NCBI GenBank assembly: GCA_025363775.1
Contig: JANYLG010000061.1
Coordinates: 1-45,032, forward strand
Length of the DNA stretch: 45,032 nt
Reading direction: 5' to 3'
DNA from: Acidobacteriota bacterium
Lineage (GTDB): Bacteria; Acidobacteriota; Vicinamibacteria; Vicinamibacterales; Fen-181
A program made the translations under genes and the position numbers. A model generated the notes under the pieces. That model ran no database searches, had not been told where the DNA came from, and saw only the letters and a program-made list of their open reading frames with translations. Position 1 is the first letter of the stretch, and each line of letters opens with the position of its first letter. This document shows, piece after piece, positions 1-7,898 of the stretch.

Positions 1-20
1 GGGCGACCGGCCGGTCGCCC
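1..20. repeat. Perfect 20-bp palindrome at pth stop codon
   Basis: GGGCGACCGGCCGGTCGCCC is a perfect palindrome that ends exactly where the pth stop codon (complement of 21-23) begins. It is followed by CTACGG, as is a related copy at 10105-10125. It could act as a 3' hairpin of the pth message. The window starts inside or at the edge of the element, so its full extent is unknown. Confidence 0.7.
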
Positions 21-605
21 CTACGGTGGCGGTTCTTCCGGCGGCCCGTTGAACCGGTTCATGACCGGCCCGACCCCTTCGGCCACGAACAACTCGCTCG
101 CATCGGCCGCGCGCGCGATGGCCTCGGTCGCCACCGGCCGCTCGCCGGTGTCGAATCCGGCCAAGACGTAGTCGGCCAGATCGCGCCGCGGGTCTCCTCG
201 CCCGACGCCCACCCGCAACCGCGCGAACCCGGTCGTCCCGAACTGGTCGATGATCGAGCGGAGCCCGTTGTGACCCCCGGCCGATCCCCCCGGTCGGACC
301 CGAAGGCGCCCGAGCGGCAGGCTCACGTCGTCGGCCACCACGAGGATGTCGTCGAACGCGATTCGAAAGTAGCGCGCGATCTCCGAGACCGCGAAGCCGC
401 TGGCGTTCATCATGGTCAGCGGCTTCAACAGGAGCGTGCCGTCGGCGCCCAGCGTCCTGGCGCGGGCCAGGAGCGCTTCCGCAGGAGCGGATTCGAACGC
501 CGCGGCGTGGCGGCTGGCCAGTTCGTCGGCGACCGCGAACCCGATGTTGTGCCGTGTGTCCCGGTACTTCCGGCCGGGGTTCCCGAGACCCACAATCAGC
601 TTCAT
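21..605 (-). CDS. pth: Peptidyl-tRNA hydrolase
   Basis: Pth hydrolyses the ester bond of peptidyl-tRNAs that drop off the ribosome, so tRNA is recycled in the cytoplasm. The 194-aa product has the usual family length and starts MKLIVGLGNPG. Residues matching the known active site are visible: N9, catalytic H19 in the RHNIGF motif, N67 in TMMNASG, D92 and N113 in GGHNGLRSI. I chose the ATG at 603-605; the open frame continues upstream, but those residues do not look like Pth. It is the last gene of the prs-rplY-pth group, 47 bp after rplY, an order common in Gram-negative bacteria. The C-terminus is proline/glutamate rich (PPEEPPP) and abuts a 20-bp palindrome. Confidence 0.96.
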   Translation of the reverse strand: MKLIVGLGNPGRKYRDTRHNIGFAVADELASRHAAAFESAPAEALLARARTLGADGTLLLKPLTMMNASGFAVSEIARYFRIAFDDILVVADDVSLPLGRLRVRPGGSAGGHNGLRSIIDQFGTTGFARLRVGVGRGDPRRDLADYVLAGFDTGERPVATEAIARAADASELFVAEGVGPVMNRFNGPPEEPPP

Positions 606-610
606 CGAAT

Positions 611-645
611 AGCTGGCACCTGACAGCTGGCGGCCGACAGCGCGT
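611..645. repeat. Heptad-periodic repeat between rplY and pth
   Basis: Consecutive 7-mers AGCTGGC, ACCTGAC, AGCTGGC, GGCCGAC, AGCGCGT run from 611 to 645, just downstream of the rplY stop codon on the transcribed strand. This is a short, degenerate member of the heptad family seen at 1428-1518, 10136-10204, 10322-10349 and 21072-21155. Confidence 0.6.
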
Positions 646-652
646 GCCCCCG

Positions 653-1366
653 TTACTTCTTGCCCTTGGTCTCCGCCTTGCCCTTGGACTCCGCCTCGCC
701 CTCGTCTTCCTTCTCGACCTTGCCCTTTTTGATGACCTCGGGTTCGGCCGCCGTGGCCGTCGCTTCGATCTCGGCCACCTCGGGCTCGGCCTCGGCCTTG
801 GGCGCCACCACGTGGACGAGCATGGTGTCGGTCTCGCTGACCGGCTTCCACTTCATGGTCTCGACGATGTCGCGCAGGCGGATGCTCTGGTTGAGCATCA
901 GGTTCGAGACGTCCACCTCGATGTGCTCCGGAATGTCGGCCGGCAGGCACTCGATGTCGATCTCGCGGTGCACGAAGTCGAGCAACCCACCCTGCTGCTT
1001 CACGCCTGGCGCTTCGCCGCGCAGGAGGATCGGCACCGTGACGGTGATCGCCTTGTCCATCGCAATGCGGTAGAAGTCCGCGTGCAACAGGTGGTCGGTG
1101 ACCGGGTCGATCTGGAAGTCCTTGAGCATCACCCGCGGAGACTCGCTATCGAGCTTGAGGGTCACCAGGGTGTTGGCGCCCGACTGCGAGTGCAGGATCC
1201 GCATCAGGACCTTGGGATCGACCGAAATCGACAGCGCCTCTGGCTTGCCGCCCTGGCTCGTCGCGCCCCCGTAGAGCACCGACGGGAGCTGTCCTTCCCG
1301 GCGCAGTCGGCCCGCTTCGTTCTTGCCGAACCGGGTTCGCGTGATGGCTTCAAGTACTACTTCCAT
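653..1366 (-). CDS. rplY: 50S ribosomal protein L25/general stress protein Ctc
   Basis: This is the two-domain, TL5/Ctc type of L25, which binds 5S rRNA in the large ribosomal subunit. The 237-aa product has the N-terminal 5S-binding domain (about 1-95, starting MEVVLEAITRTRFGKNEAGR) and the larger C-terminal beta domain (about 100-190, including IECLPADIPEHIEVDVS). A charged Lys/Glu/Ala tail covers about 190-237. That length fits the long family, not the 94-aa E. coli form. It lies between prs and pth, its usual neighbours. The 151 bp upstream to prs hold a heptad repeat array. Confidence 0.95.
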   Translation of the reverse strand: MEVVLEAITRTRFGKNEAGRLRREGQLPSVLYGGATSQGGKPEALSISVDPKVLMRILHSQSGANTLVTLKLDSESPRVMLKDFQIDPVTDHLLHADFYRIAMDKAITVTVPILLRGEAPGVKQQGGLLDFVHREIDIECLPADIPEHIEVDVSNLMLNQSIRLRDIVETMKWKPVSETDTMLVHVVAPKAEAEPEVAEIEATATAAEPEVIKKGKVEKEDEGEAESKGKAETKGKK

Positions 1367-1427
1367 GACTCAATCGTGTCCTTCCAGGTACCCGGCGAGC
1401 TTCTGCGACGCACGGGAGAATCACAAC

Positions 1428-1518
1428 AGCTGGCAGCCCCCAGCTGACAGCCGACAGCCAAACACAGAGCCGAGAGCCGCTCGCTGTCTGCTGGCCGCCG
1501 CCTGCTGCCTGCCGCCCC
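1428..1518. repeat. Heptad repeat array between prs and rplY
   Basis: The stretch reads as about thirteen consecutive 7-mers: AGCTGGC, AGCCCCC, AGCTGAC, AGCCGAC, AGCCAAA, then more divergent units, then CTGTCTG, CTGGCCG, CCGCCTG, CTGCCTG, CCGCCCC. It ends on the prs stop codon (complement of 1518-1520). Unit length is constant while the sequence drifts along the array. No reading frame or tRNA/rRNA feature explains it. Confidence 0.7.
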
Positions 1519-2471
1519 TACACGAACAACGACGAGACCGAGCTCTCTTCGTGGATGCTGCGGATGGCCTGCGCCAGCAGCCGCGCCACGGAGAGCACGA
1601 CGATCTTCGGGCAGCGCGCGCGCTTGTCGTCGATGTTGATCGTGTTGGTCACGACCATCTTCTCGATCGGCGACTGCTCGATCCGCTCCAGGGCCGGCCC
1701 AGAGAGGACGCCATGCACCGCGCACGCCAGCACCCGCGTCGCGCCATTCGACATCAGCGCGGTCGCGGCCTTCTGCATCGTCCCGGCCGTGTCCACGATG
1801 TCGTCCTGCAGGATGCAGGTGCGTCCATCGACGTCGCCGATGACGTTCATCACCTCGGCGGCGCCGGTTTCCTGCGAGCGGCGCTTGTCCACCACCGCGA
1901 GTCCCGCCCCCAGGCGCTTGGCGTAGGCGCGGGCGCGCTCAGCGCCTCCCGCGTCGGGCGCCACGATCGTAATATCCGGCAGTCGCTGGCGCGCCAGGTA
2001 ATCGATGATCACCGGCGCGGCGAACAGGTGGTCCACCGGGATATCGAAAAAGCCCTGGATCTGCGCCTTGTGCAGGTCCATCGTCAGTACGCGGTTCGCC
2101 CCGGCCGCGCTCAGGACGTTCGCCACGAGCTTGGCCGAGATCGGCACCCGCGGCTTGTCCTTGCGGTCCTGCCGCGCGTAGCCGTAATACGGGATCACCG
2201 CGGTGATGCGCGCCGCCGACGAGCGGCGGAACGCATCGATCATGATCAGCAACTCGACGAGGTGCTCGTCCACCGGCATGCACGTCGGCTGCACGACGAA
2301 GACATCCGTGCCCCGGATGTTCTCGTCGATCTGAAAGGACACCTCGGTGTCCGGGAAGCGGCCGAGTCGAGCCTGGCCGAGCGGAATACCCAGGTGCCCG
2401 GCAATCTCGGCTGCCAACTCCGGATGCGCGCTCCCGGCGAACACCTTCAATTCGGCAAAGCCCACCCTCAT
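1518..2471 (-). CDS. prs: Ribose-phosphate pyrophosphokinase
   Basis: PRPP synthetase transfers pyrophosphate from ATP to ribose 5-phosphate and so feeds purine, pyrimidine, His, Trp and NAD synthesis. The 317-aa product has class I features: the MDLHKAQIQGFFDIPVDHL segment with the ATP-site His (residue 134), a flexible-loop region VVDKRR (about 194-199), and the PRPP-binding loop QDDIVDTAGTM (222-232). The chosen start gives MRVGFAELKVFAGSAHPELA, matching the normal N-terminus. It lies 58 bp downstream of tRNA-Gln and is probably co-transcribed with it, with rplY and pth following. PurH, a user of the same pathway, lies 8 kb away. Confidence 0.97.
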   Translation of the reverse strand: MRVGFAELKVFAGSAHPELAAEIAGHLGIPLGQARLGRFPDTEVSFQIDENIRGTDVFVVQPTCMPVDEHLVELLIMIDAFRRSSAARITAVIPYYGYARQDRKDKPRVPISAKLVANVLSAAGANRVLTMDLHKAQIQGFFDIPVDHLFAAPVIIDYLARQRLPDITIVAPDAGGAERARAYAKRLGAGLAVVDKRRSQETGAAEVMNVIGDVDGRTCILQDDIVDTAGTMQKAATALMSNGATRVLACAVHGVLSGPALERIEQSPIEKMVVTNTINIDDKRARCPKIVVLSVARLLAQAIRSIHEESSVSSLFV

Positions 2472-2529
2472 GCCCGCGCCCTCGAGCGTCGCATCCCGTA
2501 CTCCTCCCGGGGGTCTCGCGCATCACGGC

Positions 2530-2603
2530 TGGCTGGGGCGGAAGGATTCGAACCTTCGATACGGGCTCCAAAGGCCCGTGCCTTACCACTTGGCCACGCC
2601 CCA
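2530..2603 (-). tRNA. tRNA-Gln (anticodon TTG)
   Basis: The complement of this interval folds as a complete 74-nt tRNA with encoded CCA. The acceptor TGGGGCG pairs with CGCCCCA (2534-2540 against 2597-2603). The anticodon stem CGGGC/GCCCG encloses the loop CTTTGGA, giving anticodon TTG (Gln, reads CAA). The T arm carries GGTTCGAATCC. Its place between ispE and prs is the same as in several proteobacteria, which supports a co-transcript with prs. Confidence 0.97.
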
Positions 2604-2760
2604 TCCCACGTCGGCCACGAGACGCCAGGAACCTCCCGCGAGAGACAACCCGAGGGAGAGGCCAGGGACCGCGTGCACAACCCGACCGGATCGGTTCTCA
2701 ACCTGCTCAGGGAGAGTCGCTGCCCCAAGGCGTGACCCGACAACCGCGGCGCAAACAGGT

Positions 2761-2790
2761 AGTGTATACGAGAGCGCCCGATCCAGACAA
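2761..2790 (-). promoter_or_regulatory. Candidate sigma-70 promoter before tRNA-Gln/prs
   Basis: On the minus strand TTGTCT (complement of 2785-2790) is followed after 18 bp by TACACT (complement of 2761-2766), or after 16 bp by TATACA (complement of 2763-2768). It reads toward tRNA-Gln and prs with a leader of about 150 nt. The assignment is by consensus only. Confidence 0.4.
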
Positions 2791-2808
2791 GCCGGCGTGG
2801 TCTCCGCC

Positions 2809-3702
2809 TCAGATCGCCGAGGCGGCCACCGCGGGTCTTCGCAACCGGAGACCGAGGCCCGCCTGCCGCCGCGTCGCCGTCCTGGTCACCAGGGTCCGCC
2901 AGCCGCGCGCGGCCAGCAGCCTGGAGGCGGAGAGCGCGGCCTCCTCGGCGCCGAACAGGCCGAACACCGTCGATCCGCTTCCAGTCATGGCCGCCGCGTC
3001 CGCCCCGCCCTGATCGAGGAGACCACGAATCTCCCCGAGTGTGGGGTGGCGGCGGCTGACCGGCGCTTCCAGGTCGTTGAAAACGGCGAACGGATCCCGG
3101 GACAGTCGATCGCCGGACCCCGCGGTGGTTCCTGCCCGGCCGACGTCTTCGTCCCACCAGCGAAAGGCCTCTGGCGTCGAAACGCCAAATGGCGGGAACA
3201 CCAGGAGCACCCAGCTCGCCGGACGATCGACGAGCGGACAGACGACGTCGCCCCGGTTGAGGCCAAGCGCCGATCCGGCGCAGAGGAAGAACGGCACGTC
3301 GGCCCCGAGACGGACGGCCAGTTCGCGGATCTGGCTCTCCGACAGCGAGGTGCCCCAGAGCCGATCCCACCCGACAAGGGCAGCCGCGCCGTCAGCACTG
3401 CCGCCGCCGAGCCCGCCCTGGGCCGGAATGCGCTTGGTGATCCGGGCACGGCCGGCCGGGTCCCCGCTCCGGCCCGCGGCGCACCACACGAGGCGCGCGG
3501 CCTGCCACACCAGGTTCCGCTCGTCGAGCGGCACGCCGGGCGACGCGCACACGATCGTCAAGGTCTCGTCGGTCAGCTCGAATCGAAGCGTGTCGTGCAG
3601 CGCCAGCGATTGGAAGATCGTCTTCAGCTCGTGGTAGCCGTCCGGGCGCAACCCGAGCACCTCGAGGTTCAGGTTGATCTTCGCGTGTGCGCCGAGGATC
3701 AT
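2809..3702 (-). CDS. ispE: 4-diphosphocytidyl-2-C-methyl-D-erythritol kinase
   Basis: IspE phosphorylates CDP-methylerythritol in the MEP pathway for isoprenoid precursors. The 297-aa product is a GHMP kinase: catalytic K8 in the N-terminal AHAKINLNLEVLG, the glycine-rich ATP loop GLGGGSADGAA (97-107), and D135 in GADVPFF, which match the E. coli K10/D141 pair. A C-terminal AMTGSGSTVFGLF motif is also present. The ATG at 3700-3702 overlaps the stop of the lolB-like gene by 4 bp (ATGA), so the two are probably translationally coupled. The start is further supported because IspE homology begins there. Confidence 0.97.
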   Translation of the reverse strand: MILGAHAKINLNLEVLGLRPDGYHELKTIFQSLALHDTLRFELTDETLTIVCASPGVPLDERNLVWQAARLVWCAAGRSGDPAGRARITKRIPAQGGLGGGSADGAAALVGWDRLWGTSLSESQIRELAVRLGADVPFFLCAGSALGLNRGDVVCPLVDRPASWVLLVFPPFGVSTPEAFRWWDEDVGRAGTTAGSGDRLSRDPFAVFNDLEAPVSRRHPTLGEIRGLLDQGGADAAAMTGSGSTVFGLFGAEEAALSASRLLAARGWRTLVTRTATRRQAGLGLRLRRPAVAASAI

Positions 3703-4532
3703 CGCCGCTCTCCCATCGGCCCGGCCTGCCGCAATTGGGCGAGAGAGATCGGCACGGCATCGGCCGGCAGCCTGAGCGCGAACACCTCGGCCGCCAGCGG
3801 GACGTTTGTCTCCACCTGCGACACGCCGATCCGGAGGTCGGTCAGAGTGCCGGGGTCGCCCGTCACCTGCAGGCGGACGGCGGTGGGCATCGAGCCGGGC
3901 ATCCGGTCGTACTCGATACGCAGCGGCGCCCGCACCGCGGCCCGGAGGCCCCAGCGCTCCTGGCGATCCCGCTGCAGGTACGCGGTCGCGCCTGAGGCCA
4001 GGTCGATGCGGGCCCAGCCGTTCGAATACGTGCGCCCGCCGATCGCCTGCGGATCGGGAACGACGCAACCGGCGAGGATGGCGAGCAGATCGCCAGGATC
4101 CAGTTCGAGGCCGACGAGCGCCTGCAGGATAGCCGCCGGAGGCTCGCCGGTGAGGACGCGGTTATCGCGCGGAAGCAGCAGTGTCGCTTTCGCGCCGCCC
4201 GCGACGAGGATAAAAACCGGCGGTCCGAACGGCGCGGTCCCTTCGAGCCGAATGCTTCCAGGGGCCGCCAGGCCCGCCGTGACTCGCCCGCGCAACTTTT
4301 CCCGGCCGACCAGACCGGAGATGGCCAACTCCGCCGACATGGTGCGCACGCCGCGACACGCTGAGGTCGCCTCCTGCATCGCCTGCTGGTAGTCGGGAAA
4401 GGCCTGGCCGTCGCCGGTCGGCAACTGCAGCACCCGGGGCGCGCACGCCGCGGCGCCGGCCAGGAGCAGAACCAGGAGGAAGCGACGCCCTCTTCTTCCG
4501 GGGTGAGCGGCCGATGCGTCGCGGTCCGTCAC
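3699..4532 (-). CDS. Outer membrane lipoprotein LolB-like
   Basis: LolB anchors lipoproteins delivered by LolA into the outer membrane. The assignment rests on position (TPR protein > this gene > ispE > tRNA-Gln > prs, as in Pseudomonas-type lolB clusters) and on an N-terminal lipoprotein signal: basic RRGRR, hydrophobic LLVLLLAG, lipobox AAAC with Cys30. The mature part has LolB-like beta features such as RGRVTAGLAAPGSIRLEG and a C-terminal RIGVSQVETN. I placed the start at the GTG complementary to 4530-4532, giving 277 aa and a 4-bp GTGA overlap with the upstream stop. Sequence divergence is high, so a related acidobacterial DUF4292-type lipoprotein is possible. Confidence 0.65.
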   Translation of the reverse strand: MTDRDASAAHPGRRGRRFLLVLLLAGAAACAPRVLQLPTGDGQAFPDYQQAMQEATSACRGVRTMSAELAISGLVGREKLRGRVTAGLAAPGSIRLEGTAPFGPPVFILVAGGAKATLLLPRDNRVLTGEPPAAILQALVGLELDPGDLLAILAGCVVPDPQAIGGRTYSNGWARIDLASGATAYLQRDRQERWGLRAAVRAPLRIEYDRMPGSMPTAVRLQVTGDPGTLTDLRIGVSQVETNVPLAAEVFALRLPADAVPISLAQLRQAGPMGERR

Positions 4533-6553
4533 TGCTTCTGTGCCTTGTCGCGGGTCGATCGGATCTTCTTGTCGATGGCCGCGCGGTCGGTCTGCTCGCC
4601 GTCGCCGTCGAGCGCGCGCTGCCACGCCGACACCGCCTCCCCATAGCGGCCCAGCTTGAACATCAGGTCGCCCAGGTGGTCCTGCACCGCGGAATCGCGG
4701 AGGCGCTGCTCCGCCGCCTTGCGAAGGTTCACCACCGCAAGGTCCAGCTTGTTCTGGCGATAGTAGGCCCACCCAAGGCTGTCGAGGTAGGCGCCGTTGT
4801 ACGGGTCCACCTGCAACGCGCGCGTGATGTAGCCGACTGACTCGTCGAGTCGTTCGCCGCGGTCGGCGAGCATGTAGCCCAGGAAGTTCAGTGCCTGCGC
4901 GTGGAGCGGGTCCCTGGCCAGCACGTCGCGGAACTTCCGCTCCGCCTCGGCGAAGCGTTTCTGGCGTTCGAGCACCGAGCCCGCCTGGAACGTGATGCTC
5001 AGGTCCGACGGGAACTTCGCGGCTGCCTGGTCGAGGACACGCAGGGCCGCGTCGTACTGCCGGGCCTGGGTGTTGAACTCGGCCAGCGCGATGTAGGCCG
5101 AGAGGTCATCCAGGTGTTCCTCGAGGGCCGCGGTCAGCAGCGCGGCCCCTTCCCCGCCTTTGCCGCTCTGTCGCAGTGCCTCGGCCTCGAGACGCAACGC
5201 CCGCTGGTCACCCGGGCGGCTGGCGCGGACCTTACGGGCGAGCGCGATCGCATCCGGGAAGCGGCGGGCGCTCAGTTGCGCCTGGATGATATAGCTGTCG
5301 ATCGCCGGGTTCTGCGGCGATGTGGCGCGGGCACGCTCGAACGCGGACAGGGCGCGCTCGGACTCGCCGAGTTCGAGATGCGCGAAGCCCAGGTGCACGA
5401 GCATCGGGGTGATGTCCGTCCCGGGCGGGCTGCCCTTCGGCAACGGCTTGCCGAGCACTGGCTCCAGCGTCTCCACGACCTTGCGGAACTGCTGCTTCTG
5501 CTCGAGCACCAGCGCAAGCGCGTAGGGCCCGGTCAGCGATCCGGGCGCGATGGTCATCAACTCGCGGGCCGTGGTTTCCGAGTCGTCCAGCCTTCCCGCG
5601 GACCGCTGCGCCTGTGCGAGCAGGTAGAGGACCCGGCTGTCCGCAGGACTCTCCTGCCGCAACTGCTGCAGCAGTTCGAGCGCGCGGCCGGCCTTCGCTT
5701 CGTCGCCCCCCGACAGCAGCGCGACGGCCAGGCGGGTGCGCAGTTCGAGGCTCTTCGGATTTTGCTGGATCGCCCGCTCGTAGGCCCCGGCCGCTTCTTT
5801 CCACCGCTGTTGGCGCTCGAACAATTCGCCGAGCGGCGCGTAGAATTGCGGCTGCCCGGCCACCGTCGATTCCAGCAACCTGACCGCCTCGTCGCTCCGC
5901 CCAGCCTGCTGGTACGCCTGGACGAGCAGGGTGATCGGCTCGGGTCGTCCCGGTTCGTCCAGCACCACCTGACTGAGGACACCAACGGCCTGGACGGCGC
6001 GCCCCGTGCGGAGGTAGATCCGCCCGAGCCTGAGGTCGAGGCCGGGCTCGGTCGCCAGGCTGCCCGCGCGTGCCGCCTCCAGGTGCTCAGCGGCCTTCCC
6101 GGCATAGGCAGCGGAGTCGGCCTCCAGCGCCGTCGAACCGTCGTCCACCCGTGCGAGGCTGGCGTAAATGACTCCCAGGACCCGGTGGGCCCCGACGTTC
6201 TTCGCATCGATCTTCAACGCCGATTCGGCCGTCTCGATCGCCTCGCGCGCCTTGTTTTCACGCGCGTAGAGCGCGGACAGCTCGGCGAGGATCTCCGCCG
6301 ACTTCGGATCCAGCCTGGCCGCCTCGCCGTAGGCTTTGATCGCGCCGTCCACGTCGCCCTCGGATTCCAGATGACGCCCCAGCATGAACTGGTAGTAGGC
6401 CTCGCCCTCGCGCAACGCCGTCCTGTTCGTCGCCGGCTGGCCTCCGGCTGGCCGCGTCGCCGCCTGGCCCTGCCCCGGTGATACTGGCAGTGAGACCCCG
6501 GCAGGCAGGGACCCGGCAAGCAGCCAGCAGCCGACGAACGTGCTGAGGATCAT
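4529..6553 (-). CDS. Exported tetratricopeptide-repeat protein
   Basis: This 674-aa protein starts with a likely signal peptide (MILSTFVGCWLLAGSLPAG) and then consists almost entirely of TPR helices. Examples are EGEAYYQFMLGRHLESEGD near the start, SAEILAELSALYARENKA, and HAQALNFLGYMLADRGERL and GAYLDSLGWAYYRQNKLDLA near the end. TPR arrays are protein-docking scaffolds; no catalytic motif is visible. A large TPR protein in front of lolB-ispE is a recurring arrangement in proteobacteria, where its role is poorly defined. The ATG at 6551-6553 is preferred because the signal peptide starts there. It is divergent from the Trm112-like gene, with 85 bp between them. Confidence 0.85.
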   Translation of the reverse strand: MILSTFVGCWLLAGSLPAGVSLPVSPGQGQAATRPAGGQPATNRTALREGEAYYQFMLGRHLESEGDVDGAIKAYGEAARLDPKSAEILAELSALYARENKAREAIETAESALKIDAKNVGAHRVLGVIYASLARVDDGSTALEADSAAYAGKAAEHLEAARAGSLATEPGLDLRLGRIYLRTGRAVQAVGVLSQVVLDEPGRPEPITLLVQAYQQAGRSDEAVRLLESTVAGQPQFYAPLGELFERQQRWKEAAGAYERAIQQNPKSLELRTRLAVALLSGGDEAKAGRALELLQQLRQESPADSRVLYLLAQAQRSAGRLDDSETTARELMTIAPGSLTGPYALALVLEQKQQFRKVVETLEPVLGKPLPKGSPPGTDITPMLVHLGFAHLELGESERALSAFERARATSPQNPAIDSYIIQAQLSARRFPDAIALARKVRASRPGDQRALRLEAEALRQSGKGGEGAALLTAALEEHLDDLSAYIALAEFNTQARQYDAALRVLDQAAAKFPSDLSITFQAGSVLERQKRFAEAERKFRDVLARDPLHAQALNFLGYMLADRGERLDESVGYITRALQVDPYNGAYLDSLGWAYYRQNKLDLAVVNLRKAAEQRLRDSAVQDHLGDLMFKLGRYGEAVSAWQRALDGDGEQTDRAAIDKKIRSTRDKAQKQ

Positions 6554-6638
6554 TCGATCGATTGTTCCATAAACGGGTTGGAACGGATAGAGGCCGCGCC
6601 TTTTGATATAGTTCCCGGAGACAATCAAGGAGGCTGCC

Positions 6639-6812
6639 GTGCCCGTCGATCCCGAACTTCTCGACATCCTCGTGTGCCCCGAGTGCCATGTGTCCGTTCA
6701 GCCGGTCCACGAGGGTGCCGGCCTGAAATGCCCGAAGTGCCGTCGCGTCTACCCGGTCGGCGACGACAACATCCCGGTCATGCTGCTCGACGAGGCGAAG
6801 GTCGAAGACTAG
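6639..6812 (+). CDS. Trm112-like zinc-ribbon protein (UPF0434 type)
   Basis: This 57-aa protein begins with GTG and reads MPVDPELLDILVCPECHVSV, followed by GLKCPKCRRVYPVGDDNIPV. The two CPxC knuckles form a zinc ribbon, and the overall pattern is that of the Trm112/YcaR family. Trm112 proteins activate methyltransferases in eukaryotes and archaea; the bacterial role is unclear, but the gene often lies beside lipid A or LPS genes, as here. A strong ribosome binding site AAGGAGG (6627-6633) sits 5 nt before the start. Three nucleotides separate its stop from the heptosyltransferase start, so it heads the LPS core operon. Confidence 0.88.
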   Translation: MPVDPELLDILVCPECHVSVQPVHEGAGLKCPKCRRVYPVGDDNIPVMLLDEAKVED

Positions 6813-6815
6813 TCC

Positions 6816-7895
6816 GTGAGAATCCTCCTGGTCCGCCTGCGCCTGATCGGCGACGTCGTCTTCACGACGCCAATCCTTCGCGCGCTTCGGCGGCAGATGC
6901 CTGGCGCCCGCCTCTCTTACCTGGTCGAACCGCACGCCGCGCCTGTCGTCACGGGAAACCCGCACCTCGACGAGGTGATCGTGGCCTGCCGACCCGACGC
7001 ACGCGGGCGGCTGGCGGCCGATCTCCGCCTGGCGCGGCGGCTTCGCGCGTCGCGGTACGACCTGGTGCTCGACCTGCACGGCGGTCCTCGAAGCGGCTTG
7101 CTCGCATGGGCCACGGGCGCCCCGCGGCGCATCGGGTACGCCGTGGCCGGCCGCGGCTGGATGTACACTGAGCGGGTGGCGCGGGCTCGAACCCTGCGGC
7201 CTCGGCACTCGGTGGTGAACCAGTGGGACCTGCTGACGCCACTCGGGTTCGATCCACCAGACCCGGAACGCGACGCCACCGAGATGGTGGCGCTGCCGGC
7301 AGCCGTCTCCTCGGTGGCCACGAAACTGGCGTCGGCCGGCGTCGATCCCCGGCGCGACCCGGTCATCGCGCTCCACGTCAGCGCGGGGAATCCGTTCCGG
7401 CGGTGGCCGGCCGCCTCGTTCGTCGCACTGCTGACGGCGCTACTGCGCGGCGATCCGCGGCGCCGGGTCGTCGTGGTGTCCGGACCGTCGGAGCACGCGG
7501 CCGCGCAGCAGATCGGGGAACAGGCCCGCGCGGCGCTCGGCGCCCTCGGCAGGGGCATCGTGGACAACGTCGAGTTCGACCTGGCGGAACTGCGGGCGCT
7601 GATGGATGTCGCCGCGCTGTTCGTCGGCGGCGACAGCGGACCGCTGCACGTCGCCGGCACGACCGCGGTCCCCATCGTCGGCCTCTACGGTCCGACGCTG
7701 GCCGCGCGGTCGGCGCCGTGGAGGCCCGCGCGCTTTGTCACCGAGTCGATTGAACTGCCAGACCTCGCGTGCCGCCCTTGCAATCAGCGGCAGTGCGAGC
7801 CCGGCGACTACCGCTGCCTGGGGCTCATTTCGCCCGGGCAGGTTGCCGAGGCGGCCGAGCGCGCCCTGCGCGTGAGGACACGGGATCGGACGTAA
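6816..7895 (+). CDS. Glycosyltransferase family 9, heptosyltransferase-like
   Basis: Family 9 enzymes transfer heptose from ADP-heptose to the LPS inner core on the cytoplasmic side. The 359-aa product has the N-terminal MRILLVRLRLIGDVVFTTP and the nucleotide-sugar motif GGDSGPLHVAGTTAVPIVGL (about residues 268-287). Its Cys-rich C-terminus (CRPCNQRQCEPGDYRCL) is typical of the WaaC/WaaF/WaaQ group. It starts with GTG 3 bp after the Trm112-like gene. The downstream kinase rfaE1 makes a precursor of its presumed donor. I cannot tell heptosyltransferase I from II by sequence alone. Confidence 0.9.
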   Translation: MRILLVRLRLIGDVVFTTPILRALRRQMPGARLSYLVEPHAAPVVTGNPHLDEVIVACRPDARGRLAADLRLARRLRASRYDLVLDLHGGPRSGLLAWATGAPRRIGYAVAGRGWMYTERVARARTLRPRHSVVNQWDLLTPLGFDPPDPERDATEMVALPAAVSSVATKLASAGVDPRRDPVIALHVSAGNPFRRWPAASFVALLTALLRGDPRRRVVVVSGPSEHAAAQQIGEQARAALGALGRGIVDNVEFDLAELRALMDVAALFVGGDSGPLHVAGTTAVPIVGLYGPTLAARSAPWRPARFVTESIELPDLACRPCNQRQCEPGDYRCLGLISPGQVAEAAERALRVRTRDRT

Positions 7896-7898
7896 CGT

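Noticed and set aside
554-1447. Long open frames antisense to rplY, prs, nuo genes and others
   Set aside because: In GC-rich DNA the opposite strand of real genes is often open. Their products are Arg/Pro/Ala-rich low-complexity sequences with no recognisable motif, and each overlaps a well-identified gene.
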